Shown: positions 11,401 to 20,660, numbered from the stretch's first letter. The stretch: 64,000 nt of DNA from Zeus faber (GCA_960531495.1 OY482848.1:37805820-37869819); one strand, 5' to 3'. Notes: a model not told the origin generated them from the sequence alone. Numbers and translations are program-made.

Positions 11401-14400
11401 ACAGTAGTACTGTGGTACTGTATGGTACGGTACCACAGTGCTACTGTAGTACTATGGTAGTACTGCAGTACTACAGTAGTAGTATGGTAGTACTGTAATA
11501 TTATGGTAGTACTGTAGTTGTATGGTAGTACTGTAGTAATATGCTAGTACTACTGTTCTCTATCAGGTCAAGACGTTTTCAGGAAGGTTCAAAGTCGACA
11601 TCAACCCGACCCATCACCTGTTGTCTGCATCGCAGGTACCTTTCTGTCTGTCTGTCTGTCTGTTCTCTGTCGGTCTGTCTGTCCGTCCGTCTGTCCTTCT
11701 GTCCGTTTGTCTGTGTCTTCCTGTCCGTCTGTCTGTCTGCCTCTCTGTCTGTCTGTCTTCCTGTCTGTCTGTCAGTGCTGTTTATGAAGGGTTCAGATGC
11801 ACTCCATCTTTCCCTTCTTCTCTCCCTCCTTCGCTCTCTCTCCCTCCTTCTCTCCCTCTCTCCCTCCTTCTCTCCCTCCATCTCTCTCTCCCTCCCTCTT
11901 TCTCTCCCTCCCTCTTGCCTTCTCTCCCTCCAGAGGAAAGGGAGGAGCAGACTCTGTCTCAGAAAGAGGCGGAGGAGAGAAGGATCGCTGAGCTGGGACG
12001 ACCAGCGCTGGGAGAACATGGCCGCTTGGAGGTGGTGGTTCAGGAGTCCTACGAGTTCAAGGTGAATGGATGGCTGAAGGGAGCAAGGGATGGACATATG
12101 ACAGACGGATAGAAAGAAAGACAGACAGATGGATGGATGAATATATGTCTCCAGGTCTTATTGTCCTCCAGGTCTTATTGTCCTCCAGGTCTTAGTGTCC
12201 TTTAGATCTTAGCATCGTCCATGTCTTAGTGTCCTATAGGTCTTAGCATCCCCCATATCTTTGTGTCCTCTGTTTCCAGGTCTTATTGTCCTCCAGGTCT
12301 TAGTGTACTCCGGGTCTTAGTGTCTCCATGTCTTCTTTTCCTTCAGAGCATGGTGGACAAGCTGATCAAGAAGACCAACCTGGCGGTGCTGGTGGGGACC
12401 AACAGCTGGAGGCAGCAGTTTGTGGAAGCCATCACCGTCACCTCAGGTGAGAACATGCTAAGGGTCTGGCTCCTGAACATGATGAGGGTCTGGTCCGGAA
12501 CTTGTTGAGGGTCTGGTCCGGAACATGTTGAGGGTCTGGTCCTGGAACATGATGAGGGCCTGGTCCCCGAACATGATGGGGGCCTGGTCCCCGAACATGT
12601 AGAGGGTCTGGTCACCGAACATGTAGAGGGTCTGTTCCCTGAACATGTGGAGGGTCTGGTCCCTGAACATGTAGAGGGTCTGGTCCCTGAACATGTAGAG
12701 GGTCTGGTCCCTGAACATGTAGAGGGTCTGGTTCCTGAACATGTTGAGGATCTGGTTCCTGAACATGTTGAGGGGGGATGGTAGCTCAGGAGGTAGAACT
12801 GGTCTTCTAGTAATCTAAACGTTGCTGGTTCGATCCCCGGCTCCTCCTGCTAGCATGCTGTAGTGTCCCTGAGCAAGACACTTAACCCCTAATTGCTCCT
12901 GATGGCTGCGTCCGTCGGTGTTTGAATATTTGTAAGTCGCTTTGGATAAAAGCGTCTGCTAAATGTAATGTTGAGGGTCTGGTCCCTGAACATGTTGAGG
13001 GTCTGGTTCCTGAACATGTTGAGGGTCTGGTCCCTGAACATGTAGAGGGTCTGCACCCTGAACATGATGAGGGTCTGGTCCATGAACATGTTGAGGGTCT
13101 GGTCCCTGAACATGATGAGGGTCTGCTCCCTGAACATGTGGAGGGTCTGGTAGTGGAAAATGTTGGGTCTGGTCCCGGAATATGATGAAGGTCTGGTCCA
13201 GGAACATGTAGAGGGTCTGGTCCCAGAACATGTGGAGGGTCTGGTCCTGGAACATGTTGAGGGTCTGGTCCTGGAGAATGTTGAGGGTCTGGTCCCTGAA
13301 CATGTAGAGGGTCTGGTCCCTGAACATGTTGAGGGTCTGGTCCCTGAACATGTGGAGGGTCTGGTAGTGGAAAATGTTGGGTCTGGTCCCTGAACATGAT
13401 GAGGGTCTGGTCCCGGAACATGATGAGGGTCTGGTCCCGGAACATGTAGAGGGTCTAGTCCCGGAAGATGTGGAGGGTCTGGTCCCAGAACATGAGGAGG
13501 GTCTGGTCCCGGAGAATGTTGAGGGTCTGGTCCTGGAGAATGTTGAGGGGCTGGTCCTGGAACATGTAGATGGTCTGGTCCATGAACATGATGAGGTTCT
13601 GGTCCCAGAGAATGTTGAGGGTCTGGTCCTGGAGAATGTTGAGGGTCTGTTCCTGTAACATGTTGAGGGCCTGGTCCATGAACATGATGAGGGTCTGGTC
13701 CTGAAACATGTTGAGGGTCTGGTCCTGGAACATGTTGAGGGTCTGGTCCATGAACATGATGAGGGTCTGGTCCTGAAACATGTTGAGAGTCTGGTCCTGA
13801 AACATGTTAAGAGTCTGGTCTGGGAACATGTAGAGGGTCTGCACCCTGAACATGATGAGGGTCTGGTCCCTGAACATGTGGAAGGTCTGGTAGTGGAAAA
13901 TGTTGGGTCCGGTCCCGGAATATGATGAGGGTCTGGTCCAGGAACAAGTAGAGGGTCTGGTCCCGCAACATGTGGAGGGTCTGTTCCTGGAACATGATTA
14001 GGGTCTGGTGCCGTAGAATTTTGAGGGTCTGGTCCTGGAACATGTTGAGGGTCTGGTCCCTGAACATGTAACGGGTCTGGTCCCTGAACATGTTGAGGGT
14101 CCGGTCCCTGAACATGTGGAGGGTCTGGTAGTGGAAAATGTTGGGTCTGGTCCCTGAACATGATGAGGGTCTGGTCCCTGAACATGATGAGGGTCTGGTC
14201 CCGGAACATGATGAGGGTCTGGTCCCGGAACATGTAGAGGGTCTAGTCCCGGAAGATGTGGAGGGTCTGGTCCCAGAACATGAGGAGGGTCTGTTCCCGG
14301 AGAATGTTGAGGGTCTGGTCCTGGAGAATGTTGAGGGGCTGGTCCTGGAACATGTTGAGGGTCTGGTCCATGAAGATGATTAGGTTCCGGTCCCAGAGAA

Positions 14401-15940
14401 GTTGAGGGTCTGGCCCTGGAGAATGTTGAGGGTCTGTTCCTGGAACATGTTGAGGGCCTGGTCCATGAACATGGTGAAGGTCTGGTCCTGAAACATGTTG
14501 AGGGTCTGGTCCATGAACATGATGAGGGTCTGGTCCTGAAACATGTTGAGAGTCTGGTCCTGAAACATGTTGAGAGTCTGGTCTGGGAACATGTGGAGGG
14601 TCTGGTCCTGGAACATGAGAAGGGTCTGGTCCTGGAGAATGTTGAGGGTCTGGTCCTGGAGAATGTTGTGGGTCTGGTCCTGGAACATTTGAGGATCTGG
14701 TCCATGAATGTGCTGAGGGTCTAGTCCTGAAACAGGTTGAGAGTCTGGTCCTGGAACATGTTGAGAGTCTGGTCTGGGAACATGTGGAGGGTCTGGTCCT
14801 GGAACCTCTTGAGGGTCTGGTCCGAGAACATGTTGATGATCTGGTCCTGGAACATAATGAGGGTCTGTCTGTATGTCTATCTGTCTGTCTACCTGTCTGT
14901 CTGTCTTTATGTCTGTCTGTCTGCCGGTCTCTCTGCTAGGAGATGATGATGAGGATGACTATGATGAAGGCTGTGGTGAGAAGAAGCTGCCGTCGTGTTG
15001 TGACTATGTCATGCACTTCCTGACGGTGTTCTGGAAGCTGCTGTTTGCCCTGGTGCCCCCTACTGACCACTGCAGCGGCTGGCCCTGCTTTGTGGTATCC
15101 ATCGCCGTCATCGGGCTCCTGACAGCGCTGATTGGGGACCTGGCTTCACACTTTGGCTGCACTGTGGGCCTGAAGGACTCCGTCACTGCCGTGGTCTTCG
15201 TGGCTCTGGGGACGTCAGTACCAGGTGACACACACTCACAGGAAGTTCACACATCTCAACACAAAACTACATCCTCCTGGATCTCTGAGCTCCTACTGGA
15301 TCTCTGAGCTCCTCCTGAATCTCTGAGCTCCTCCTGAATCTCTGAGCTCCTCCTGGATCCCTGAGCTTCTCCTAAACCCCCAAACCTAAAGAGATTTCAA
15401 CCCCAATTCTGGGTTGGCAAATGGTTTTCCAAAACAGCCCACCAGGTGGCTCTTTCCTCTGGTGCACCTGGAATATTTATTTTCATGTGCCAACGCTACC
15501 ACCAACTGATCACCTCAGACTGCTCCACTCAGTATCCCTCCTCTTTATTCTTTTCTCTTTCAGACACGTTTGCCAGTAAGATGGCGGCCATCCAAGACCA
15601 GTACGCTGACGCCTCCATCGGCAACGTCACAGGAAGTAATGCCGTCAACGTCTTCCTGGGGATCGGCGTGGCATGGTCCATCGCTGCCATCTACCACCAA
15701 GCCAAAGGGCAACCATTTCGCGTGGACCCTGGGACCCTGGCCTTCTCCGTCACGCTCTTCACCATCTTTGCATTCGTGTGCGTGGCAGTGCTCATGTACC
15801 GGCGCAGACCGGCCATTGGGGGGGAGCTGGGGGGTCCGCGGGGCCCCAAGATCCTGACCAGCTGCCTCTTCTTCAGCCTCTGGCTTCTGTACATCATCTT
15901 CTCCTCTCTGGAGGCCTACTGCCACATCAAGGCCTTCTAA
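4087..15940 (+). CDS. slc8a1: slc8a1 (NCX1) Na+/Ca2+ exchanger, whole gene model
   Basis: Plasma-membrane antiporter; the family exchanges 3 Na+ for 1 Ca2+ and is the main Ca2+ extrusion route in heart and other excitable cells. Ten coding exons were placed by homology plus GT-AG sites with consistent phase: 4087-5852, A 8206-8312 or B 8436-8536, C 9630-9650, D 10996-11013, E 11567-11635, 11934-12061, 12347-12446, 14940-15224, 15564-15940. The A-C-D-E splice form sums to 2,871 nt (956 aa); human NCX1 is 973 aa. Order of domains: signal peptide, N-terminal membrane segments with alpha-1 repeat, cytoplasmic loop with XIP, CBD1 and CBD2, C-terminal membrane segments with alpha-2 repeat. The presence of both A and B exons plus C-E favours NCX1 over NCX2 (A-type only, from memory), and so does the neighbour tmem178. 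Which teleost duplicate (a or b) cannot be told. The 5' non-coding exon and promoter were not identified. Confidence 0.95.
5863..6062 (-). mobile_element. dispersed fish retroposon 3' end with (CCAT)n tail
   Basis: A (CCAT)n run followed by attatctataccgcttatt, then ggtacaccctggacaggtcg and cattcacacctacggtc. This is the widely dispersed fish repeat seen here in reverse orientation. It lies just inside the first slc8a1 intron. Confidence 0.75.
6260..7510. repeat. about 21-bp-unit minisatellite, interrupted at 6752-7164
   Basis: Two blocks (6260-6752 and 7165-7510) of taactaatatctaacctagtc. The interruption is a retroposon, so the array predates that insertion. Confidence 0.9.
6752..7164 (-). 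mobile_element. tRNA-like-headed fish retroposon inserted in the minisatellite
   Basis: On the minus strand it begins gtggcacggtggcgcagtgc, continues with ctgcctcacagcaagaaggt and ggagtttgcatgttctcccc, and ends near a run of agaagaagaag (plus strand). This is a common fish interspersed repeat whose head resembles a tRNA promoter. Fragments of the same family recur at 30480 and 56775. Confidence 0.75.
7510..8019. other. slc8a1 intron, no feature recognised
   Basis: Unique-looking intron sequence with a short gatcaatactgatcaata repeat near 7690-7750; no exon seen. Confidence 0.5.
8020..8204 (+). repeat. long polypyrimidine tract before exon A
   Basis: About 180 nt of C and T (ctctctccct type) leading to the exon A acceptor. 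Such tracts bind PTB-type splicing regulators; a role in the A/B choice is inference. Confidence 0.8.
8206..8312 (+). CDS. slc8a1: slc8a1 alternative exon A (CBD2, Ca2+-binding form)
   Basis: 107 nt, acceptor ttcag ending 8205, donor G|gtggag at 8313. It completes V589 of the preceding exon and reads K-S-V-Q-I-S-I-I-D-D-E-E-Y-E-K-N-K, the NCX1 exon A signature. IDDEEYEKN carries the acidic residues that coordinate Ca2+ in CBD2 of A-type exchangers. Entry phase 2 and exit phase 1 are the same as exon B, and 107 is not a multiple of 3, so joining A to B would break the frame: the pair must be mutually exclusive. A pyrimidine-rich tract of about 180 nt (8020-8204) precedes it. Confidence 0.95.
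8381..8414 (+). repeat. (TG)17 between exons A and B
   Basis: A perfect dinucleotide run in the 123-nt A-B intron, 21 nt before the exon B acceptor. TG/UG runs are binding sites for CELF- and TDP-43-type splicing factors. Confidence 0.9.
8436..8536 (+). CDS. slc8a1: slc8a1 alternative exon B (CBD2, mutually exclusive with A)
   Basis: 101 nt, acceptor ccccacag ending 8435, donor G|gtgctg at 8537. In the phase set by the first coding exon it reads V-K-S-I-L-V-R-V-V-D-H-E-L-Y-H-K-H-C-S-F-S-L, matching exon B of NCX1 including the diagnostic CSFSL. The DDEEYEKN of exon A becomes DHELYHKH here, so the acidic Ca2+ ligands are lost, in line with the known Ca2+ insensitivity of CBD2 in B-type mammalian NCX1. 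Only 123 nt separate it from exon A, and that intron holds a (TG)17 run. It could be read as a pseudo-exon, but the conserved frame and clean splice sites argue for use. Confidence 0.88.
8545..8905. repeat. short-unit degenerate repeat (tgacctttctgatgacc)
   Basis: Repeated gatgacctttgacctt-type units fill the start of the intron after exon B. Confidence 0.85.
9195..9325. repeat. agtatgtactaagtagtatgcc repeat
   Basis: About five imperfect copies in the intron between exons B and C. The rest of this intron (8905-9195, 9325-9629) shows no feature. Confidence 0.8.
9630..9650 (+). CDS. slc8a1: slc8a1 cassette microexon C
   Basis: 21 nt with phase 1 at both ends, acceptor ctctctccatcag ending 9629, donor G|gtgaga at 9651. 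Joined to exon A or B it gives A-V-L-L-Q-E-S, matching ALLLNEL of human NCX1 at the same place. A length divisible by three and equal phases allow skipping without frame change. It is too short to be found by open-frame scanning. Confidence 0.85.
9865..10780. repeat. about 900-bp (TTACC)n-type array in the intron between exons C and D
   Basis: Pentamer-based array of ttacc, with tacct, ttacg and ccttcc variants, running for about 0.9 kb. 10780-10995 is AT-rich unique sequence leading to exon D. Confidence 0.92.
10996..11013 (+). CDS. slc8a1: slc8a1 cassette microexon D
   Basis: 18 nt, phase 1 to 1, acceptor ctttcag ending 10995, donor G|gtatgg at 11014. It encodes G-A-F-F-K-T, aligned with GGFTIT of human NCX1. 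Its position between C and E, its length and its phase fit exon D, the cassette present in most tissue splice forms of mammalian NCX1. Confidence 0.82.
11300..11552. repeat. gtagtactatggtagtactg repeat before exon E
   Basis: Imperfect, partly palindromic units based on agtac/gtact. It ends 14 nt before the exon E acceptor. Confidence 0.85.
11567..11635 (+). CDS. slc8a1: slc8a1 cassette exon E
   Basis: 69 nt, phase 1 to 1, acceptor tctatcag ending 11566, donor G|gtacct at 11636. It reads G-Q-D-V-F-R-K-V-Q-S-R-H-Q-P, matching GQPVFRKVHAREHP of human NCX1; the second half is less conserved. It lies in the CBD2 F-G loop and is skippable without frame change. Confidence 0.88.
11637..11932. repeat. 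(TCTG)n followed by CT-rich tract
   Basis: tctgtctgtctg repeats (11640-11770), then ctccctcc-type pyrimidine tract (11800-11930) leading into the next acceptor. Confidence 0.9.
11934..12061 (+). CDS. slc8a1: slc8a1 constitutive exon after the cassette cluster (CBD2)
   Basis: 128 nt, acceptor ccctccag ending 11933, donor AAG|gtgaat at 12062. It starts by completing a Glu codon and contains KEAEERRIAELGRPALGEH and QESYEFK, close to the human KEEEERRIAEMGRPILGEH and EESYEFK. It forms the last strands of CBD2. Entry phase 1 accepts A, B, C, D or E upstream, so every splice form feeds into it. Confidence 0.95.
12140..12335. repeat. ccaggtcttattgtcct repeat
   Basis: About ten imperfect copies fill the small intron between the exons at 11934 and 12347. 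Confidence 0.85.
12347..12446 (+). CDS. slc8a1: slc8a1 constitutive exon (end of cytoplasmic loop)
   Basis: 100 nt, acceptor ttccttcag ending 12346, donor TCA G|gtgaga at 12447. It reads S-M-V-D-K-L-I-K-K-T-N-L-A-V-L-V-G-T-N-S-W-R-Q-Q-F, nearly identical to human NCX1 at the CBD2 C-terminus. The downstream intron is almost wholly a 24-bp-unit minisatellite. Confidence 0.95.
12450..14870. repeat. 2.4-kb minisatellite of a 24-bp unit with higher-order periodicity
   Basis: About 90 copies of a unit like gttgagggtctggtcctgga followed by acat. The unit is a multiple of three, so long open frames appear on both strands; these are not genes. Marker variants such as gtagtggaaaatgttgggtc recur near 13150, 13367, 13890 and 14128, and the block from about 13367 is repeated nearly unchanged from about 14128, which shows duplication of multi-unit blocks of about 760 bp. 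A SINE interrupts the array at 12774-12967. A (GTCT)n run follows at 14870-14935. Confidence 0.93.
12774..12967 (+). mobile_element. tRNA-derived SINE copy 1 (in slc8a1 intron array)
   Basis: Head ggggatggtagctcaggagg and ggttcgatcccc give Pol III A and B boxes; tail gctttggataaaagcgtctg is the fish LINE-type 3' end. It is flanked by atgttgagg (12765-12773 and 12968-12976), a likely 9-bp target duplication drawn from the minisatellite unit. Confidence 0.88.
14940..15224 (+). CDS. slc8a1: slc8a1 constitutive exon (acidic linker, alpha-2 repeat start)
   Basis: 285 nt, acceptor ctctgctag ending 14939, donor CCA G|gtgaca at 15225. It opens with an acidic run (G-D-D-D-E-D-D-Y-D-E-G-C-G), followed by KKLPSCCDYVMHFLTVFWK, membrane segments, and GLKDSVTAVVFVALGTSVP, the start of the alpha-2 repeat that faces alpha-1 in the transport path. 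Key GTSVP residues are intact. Confidence 0.96.
15290..15365. repeat. short ctctgagctcctcctgaat repeat
   Basis: Four imperfect copies in the last slc8a1 intron. Confidence 0.8.
15564..15940 (+). CDS. slc8a1: slc8a1 last coding exon
   Basis: 377 nt, acceptor ctctttcag ending 15563, stop TAA 15938-15940. It begins DTFASK and contains GNVTGSNAVNVFLGIGVAW, the core of the alpha-2 repeat, then the last membrane segments and the C-terminal FSSLEAYCHIKAF typical of NCX proteins. No frame damage is seen. The 3' UTR runs straight into two short-unit tandem repeats. Confidence 0.97.
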
Positions 15941-15947
15941 CGGACAA

Positions 15948-16500
15948 ACCAAGACCTTCTGACTGACACACCAAGACATTCTGACTGACACACCAAGACC
16001 TTCTGACTGACACACCAAGACCTTCTGACTGACACACCAAGACATTCAGACTGACTCACCAAGATCTTCTGCAGACCAAGACCTTCTAACTGATGCAACA
16101 AGACTTTCTAACTGACACACCAAGACCTTCTCACTGACACACCAAGACCTTGTCACTGATCCACCAAGACCTTCTGACTGACACACGAGACCCTTTAACT
16201 GACCAAAATTTTGGAAGAATCTCACGGGAAGGACCTCACAGAAAGGACCTCACAGGAAGGACATCGGCAGGAGGGACCTCACAGGAATAACCACATAAGA
16301 AGGACCACATAAGAAAGACATCAGCAGGAAGGACCTCACAGGAAGGACCACACAGGAAGGACCACACAGGAAGGACCACACAGGAAGGACATCAGCAGGA
16401 AGGACATTGACAGGAAGCACCTCAGAAGAAGGGTATCAGCAGGAAGGACCTCACAGGGAGGCCATTTGCAGTAGGGACCTCACAGGAAGGACCTCACAGG
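15948..16500. repeat. two tandem repeats in the slc8a1 3' UTR region
   Basis: 15948-16200 repeats a unit of about 23 bp (gacacaccaagaccttctga); 16220-16500 repeats aggacctcacaggaaggacc. They start eight bases after the stop codon, so they may be part of the mature 3' UTR. Confidence 0.9.
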
Positions 16501-16505
16501 ATATA

Positions 16506-16931
16506 AATAAAGTAGAAAGATGTCTGACCTTGACGGTGACGTCCAACTTAGGAATGATCTGTAGCCACGCCTTCCGCATGGAATGTTTTCCAAGTGTTGG
16601 ACATTTTTCCAGGTATTGGAAATTTTCCAGGTATTGGACAGTTTTCCAGGTACTGGGCAGTTTTTCAGCTATGGTACAGTTTTCTAGGAACAGGGCAGTA
16701 TTTCTACCCTATCGACACCAACCTGATGGAATTCTATTAGAAACCAGTTTATTTACTGATCAATATGTTGTTGATATTATTCCATATTGTTTGAATATAT
16801 GAATATCACATTTATAGTCATTTTTATTGCTTTACTTTTTGGACTTTGTGATTCTTCAGGTTTTGGTTTGAAGCTTTTTCTTCTTTTGTCACTTGAATAA
16901 AACTGATTTCAGGCCTTTTCACCTGAATAAA
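16506..16931 (+). terminator. candidate slc8a1 polyadenylation signals
   Basis: AATAAA occurs at 16506-16511, 16896-16901 and 16926-16931. The last two lie in an imperfect 30-bp duplication (acttgaataaaactgatttc and acctgaataaaacc). Which one is used cannot be decided from sequence alone. Confidence 0.4.
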
Positions 16932-16975
16932 ACCATGATTTTTAACTCTTCAGGCTCATATTTTTTTTCTTTTTT

Positions 16976-17062
16976 TTTTAACCTGTTCTGTCAGCATGCT
17001 GGGCATACAACAAAGAGTATTTGTATGCCATTGCATCTAGGACAGGGTTAGTCTGCAACACC
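16976..17062. repeat. dispersed repeat, copy 1 of 2
   Basis: ctgtcagcatgctgggcata and following bases, ending gttagtctgcaa, recur near-identically at 41136-41213. Family not recognised. Confidence 0.7.
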
Positions 17063-17682
17063 CCGCGTAAGGGGGAGGCCCGCCCCACTGCAGCGGACCA
17101 GACGCCCCAGCCGTCGTCAGACGCCCCAGCCGGCGTCAGACGCCCCAGCTGGCGTCAGATGCTCATCAATAATTTGACTTGAATAATTTAAGATGGGTGA
17201 TAAGATGATATTATGGGCGGTTTCAGGTGCATTTAAAACAACTACAAACAACAAAGCCAGAGCTGTAAAGAAATATAACATTTACATAAAATCTATACAA
17301 ATAAAATATATTTATAGAAGAATAAATATTTTATATTAAAATTATTCCAGTGACAGAGAAGAAGAAAAGAAAGAAACAGAGAAGAAAAGAAAGAAACAGG
17401 GGAGGGAGCATGCTGTGTTCTCACGAGAAGACGGAAGTGAGTACAGATCCAGCTGCATGAAGGAAAACACCAACTATCTGCTCCAACTCAGATAAATAAC
17501 GAAGCGAATTGCAAAATATATAAATATATATATATAAAAACACTACGTAAATCCAAAGTGGAGGACCTCAAGGATTATATTGACTATTGTATAATGTAAG
17601 GCTATTTAAAATTACTTTTAGGAGGATTTAAATGTATATTTAATACAACACAGTCAATTAATTCAATTATATAATTATAGGA
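17063..17682. other. intergenic, no gene recognised
   Basis: Contains a short gacgccccagc(cgtcgt) repeat at 17088-17160 and A-rich gaaagaaacagagaag units near 17355-17400; otherwise AT-rich and unassigned. Confidence 0.5.
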
Positions 17683-17878
17683 CCCAGAATCGCGATTGTG
17701 GCGCCTCCCCTTGCGGCTGCCTGCGCGAGCACCTTGTGTCGATTACGCACATTTTGGTATTTTTTAGTATTTATAGAGCTTATTGTGCGTAATCACCGGG
17801 TGTCATGACATTTCACTGCATATATGTATGAACGTATGTATATGTATGTGACAAATAATCTCTTGAACTTGAACTTGT
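17683..17878 (+). mobile_element. miniature, internally deleted LINE (5' end joined to 3' end)
   Basis: The first half (cccttgcggctgcctg, then gtgtcgattacgcacatttt) matches the start of the LINE at 43446; the second half (attgtgcgtaatcaccggg to tgtgacaaataatctcttga) matches its end at 47105-47200. Nothing of the coding part is present. It lies at the 5' edge of another LINE. Confidence 0.7.
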
Positions 17879-18640
17879 ATAACAAGTATGTGATAGAAGA
17901 AGACCAGGACCGTAACAATCCGGCTAAAAGAAAGAAGGCAGACTCAGCAACAGACACAGACGATATAATCCCCAGCGCTGAAGAAGTTAGTGTCATGGAT
18001 GATATCAACAAGAAACTGGACATGCTTGGTCCGAACTCCGAGACATTTCCGAAATCCAAGCCAGCCTTGATTTCCTGCACCACACGTCGGCAAGATGCAA
18101 AAAGACAACGCGGATCTAAAAAGCACCTCACAACGGAGACAGGGGTTGTTAAGAAAGAAAATAATATAATAAAAGAGACTATCCTGGATATCCAACCCAG
18201 AAATATTCGGGATAACCTCATCTTTTTGGGAATCCCAGAGAACAACACAGAGTCCCCAGAGAACATGGTGAAAGACTTCCTCCACACCGCCCTGAAACTC
18301 TGAATCAGATCACCTTCCACCGGGTTCACCGACTGGGACACCATGTGGGGAACCATTGCCACTCCATCACTGCTAAGTTTAAACACTTCAAGCACAAGGA
18401 GCTGGTTAAAAGCTAAGGGTGGGAGCTGAAAGGAACAACGCTGGATATTAATGATCAATTCTCTTGGGAGATCAACAACCAATGGAAGGTGCTGAACCCC
18501 ATCCTGAAGCAGCAGAAGGGTAAACGGGTATCACGGGTTGTTGATAATCAATATATAGACAGTCTTTTTATTCCGAGACTCCTCCACCACACCCTGGTTA
18601 TTCTGATAATTCTGATATGTGAGATGTAGAAATTAGCACC
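17879..18640 (+). pseudogene. L1-like LINE ORF1 remnant
   Basis: The frame from 17884 onward gives a charged helical segment, then RDNLIFLGIPENN, and after a stop at 18301 continues as ITFHRVHRLGH and FKHFKHKELVKS in shifted frames. These are hallmarks of the L1 ORF1 RNA-binding protein. Stops at 18301 and after KELVKS show it is dead. Confidence 0.75.
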
Positions 18641-18999
18641 CTATCCAGGTCAAGATTGTAAATATTGCTCACTCTCATCATCTCACCTTCCTAATCCCTC
18701 CCTCCCTACTTCTCTCATCACTCTCACTCTCTATTCACGCTCTCACTATATGTATGTCTGATTCTGCAATGTTCTATGTTTATCTTTGTCTATTTGTCAT
18801 TTGTTTGTGTAGATAAGCACCCCTACAAACTTCCTACAATATTCGGACAGAAAAAAGGAATTTAAAGGAGAAAAACTCTGACTTATCTATGGGAAAACAT
18901 GGGCACAGTATTATAGCTATAGCTTTGGATGCACAGTTCTGCTGCATGGGGAAACAACAAATCCACATCCATCACCCATCAATTAATCTCAATGACATC

Positions 19000-20260
19000 C
19001 ATTAAGTTTGTTAGTTGGAATGTGAGAGGTTTAGGCTCACCAGCTTAATGTAGCAAAATCCAAAATCACCTCACCAAGATGAACCCCAGCTTCTATCTAC
19101 TGCAAGAAGATAAATCAATAAAACCACAATATCAGATACAGAAAGGCGTTACATAATGATGAATGGAATTTTCTGGAACATCAAATTAACCATAGCTAAT
19201 ATTTTTGGTCCCCAATGAGTTCGACCCAAATTATTTTTGCAATATATTTTCAAAACTCTTAGAATTTTCAGACCCAATTATTATAGTGGGAGGGGACTTT
19301 AACACAGTACTTGATCCAAGTTTAGACCGTTCACAAACCAGAAATAATCACAAGCCTTGGTGTTCGTCTGACACTATAAAACAATATATGAGTGATCTTG
19401 CTCTTGGTGATTGTTGGTGATCAAATAATCCAAATAATAGAGAAAAAACACATATTATTCACCACCCCCAGCTTCTCTAGAATCAACTTTTTCTTAACAA
19501 GTAACTCTGTAATGTACAAAATCACTAATCCTGAAATCCACCCAATTGTAATCTCCAATCACAGGCCGATTAGTTTCAACCTCATAAATGAAACCAACCG
19601 GAACACTCCGGGCAGGTGGCGGTTTAACACCCTACTTTGACAGATAAAGAATTTAACCATTTATGTTCCAGAGAATGGACTTCCTTCATTGAACTGAATG
19701 ACTCTCCAGAAATATCACCATCCTTACTCTGGGAATTGGCTAAGGCAATTCTAAGAGGTAGTATTATTCCATTCTCTACTACAAGAAAAAGAAAGGACAG
19801 GAATGCCAAAATAAACTTGTACAACAATTAAAAGACTTGTACTCCCAACAAGTCCACCCACCCACTGAGCAAATCCGAAATGAGATCCGGACAATAACAT
19901 CTCAACTTGATAATGTCACCCATCAAAAGACCCAAAAATAACCCAATTCCTCATGCAACGAACAAGAGCAAATTATTTTGAATTCAATGAAAAATGAGGT
20001 ACATTTCTTGCCAATCAATTGAAACGCCATAAAAAAACATTTATTACAGCCATCAAAGATCCACAGGGTAGGATAGCATAGACCCCATTATTCCCCATTA
20101 TTCATCAGAATGGTTAAGGAGATTAAGTCAACGTCCCCCATGCCTACGTACATGAATACTGCTCTCATTTTGGTTTTGCTCAAACCCAATAAGGACCCAA
20201 CCCTCACCTCTAGTAATAGACCAATAAGCCTAATTAATTGCAATTAAAATATAATTAGTA
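19000..20260 (+). pseudogene. L1-like LINE ORF2 remnant (endonuclease and RT start)
   Basis: KFVSWNVRGLGSP near 19010 is the start of the apurinic endonuclease; IIVGGDFNTVLDPSLDRS near 19290 is its catalytic GDFN region; SNHRPISFNL follows. Near 20155-20240 the RT N-terminal motif LVLLKPNKDPTLTSSNRPIS appears, then the element stops. Frameshifts and stops are frequent. 18640-19000 is likely the inter-ORF or damaged part. Confidence 0.75.
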
Positions 20261-20261
20261 A

Positions 20262-20660
20262 AACACTCACCTCAGAACCTCCCAGGACCTCAAGTGGGAG
20301 CTGAACATCAGATCCATCGTCAAGAAAGCCCAGCAAAGGAAATACTCCCTGCGGCATCTGAGGATGTTCAACCTGCCTGATGGTACGCTGCTGCAACCAC
20401 CAAGGACAAGGGCAAACTGCAACGTGTCCTTCACTCTGCTGAGAAGGTGATTGGCTGCTATCTACCATCTCTCCAGGGCCTGTACACCTCCAGGACCTTG
20501 AGGCATGCAGGTAAGATTGTGGCTGACCCCTTCACCCCAGACACAAACTGTTTGAAACACATCCCTCTAGCAGGAGGCTGCGCGTGGTCCAACAATGCCA
20601 AAACCTCAACAAAAAGGCCCGGGACCTTCAACTGAAACGGAGCCTCCCCCAAAGACACTA
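20262..20660 (+). mobile_element. 3' end of a second, CR1/L2-type LINE
   Basis: Reads LKWELNIRSIVKKAQQRKYSLR, then IGCYLPSLQGLYTSRTLRHA in the plus strand, typical of the C-terminal part of Jockey-group LINE ORF2. It abuts the L1-like remnant and is probably an independent 5'-truncated insertion. Confidence 0.65.

Noticed and set aside
12959-14233. Long minus-strand open frame of 424 codons with MFRDQTLI / CSGTRPSS units, and plus-strand VEGLVPEH frames
   Set aside because: The 24-bp unit is a multiple of three, so frames without stops persist on both strands. The region is an intron of slc8a1 and its composition follows the repeat, not a protein.
17793-18482. Minus-strand open frame of 229 codons
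   Set aside because: It is antisense to the L1-like ORF1 remnant, whose motifs (RDNLIFLGIP) lie on the plus strand.
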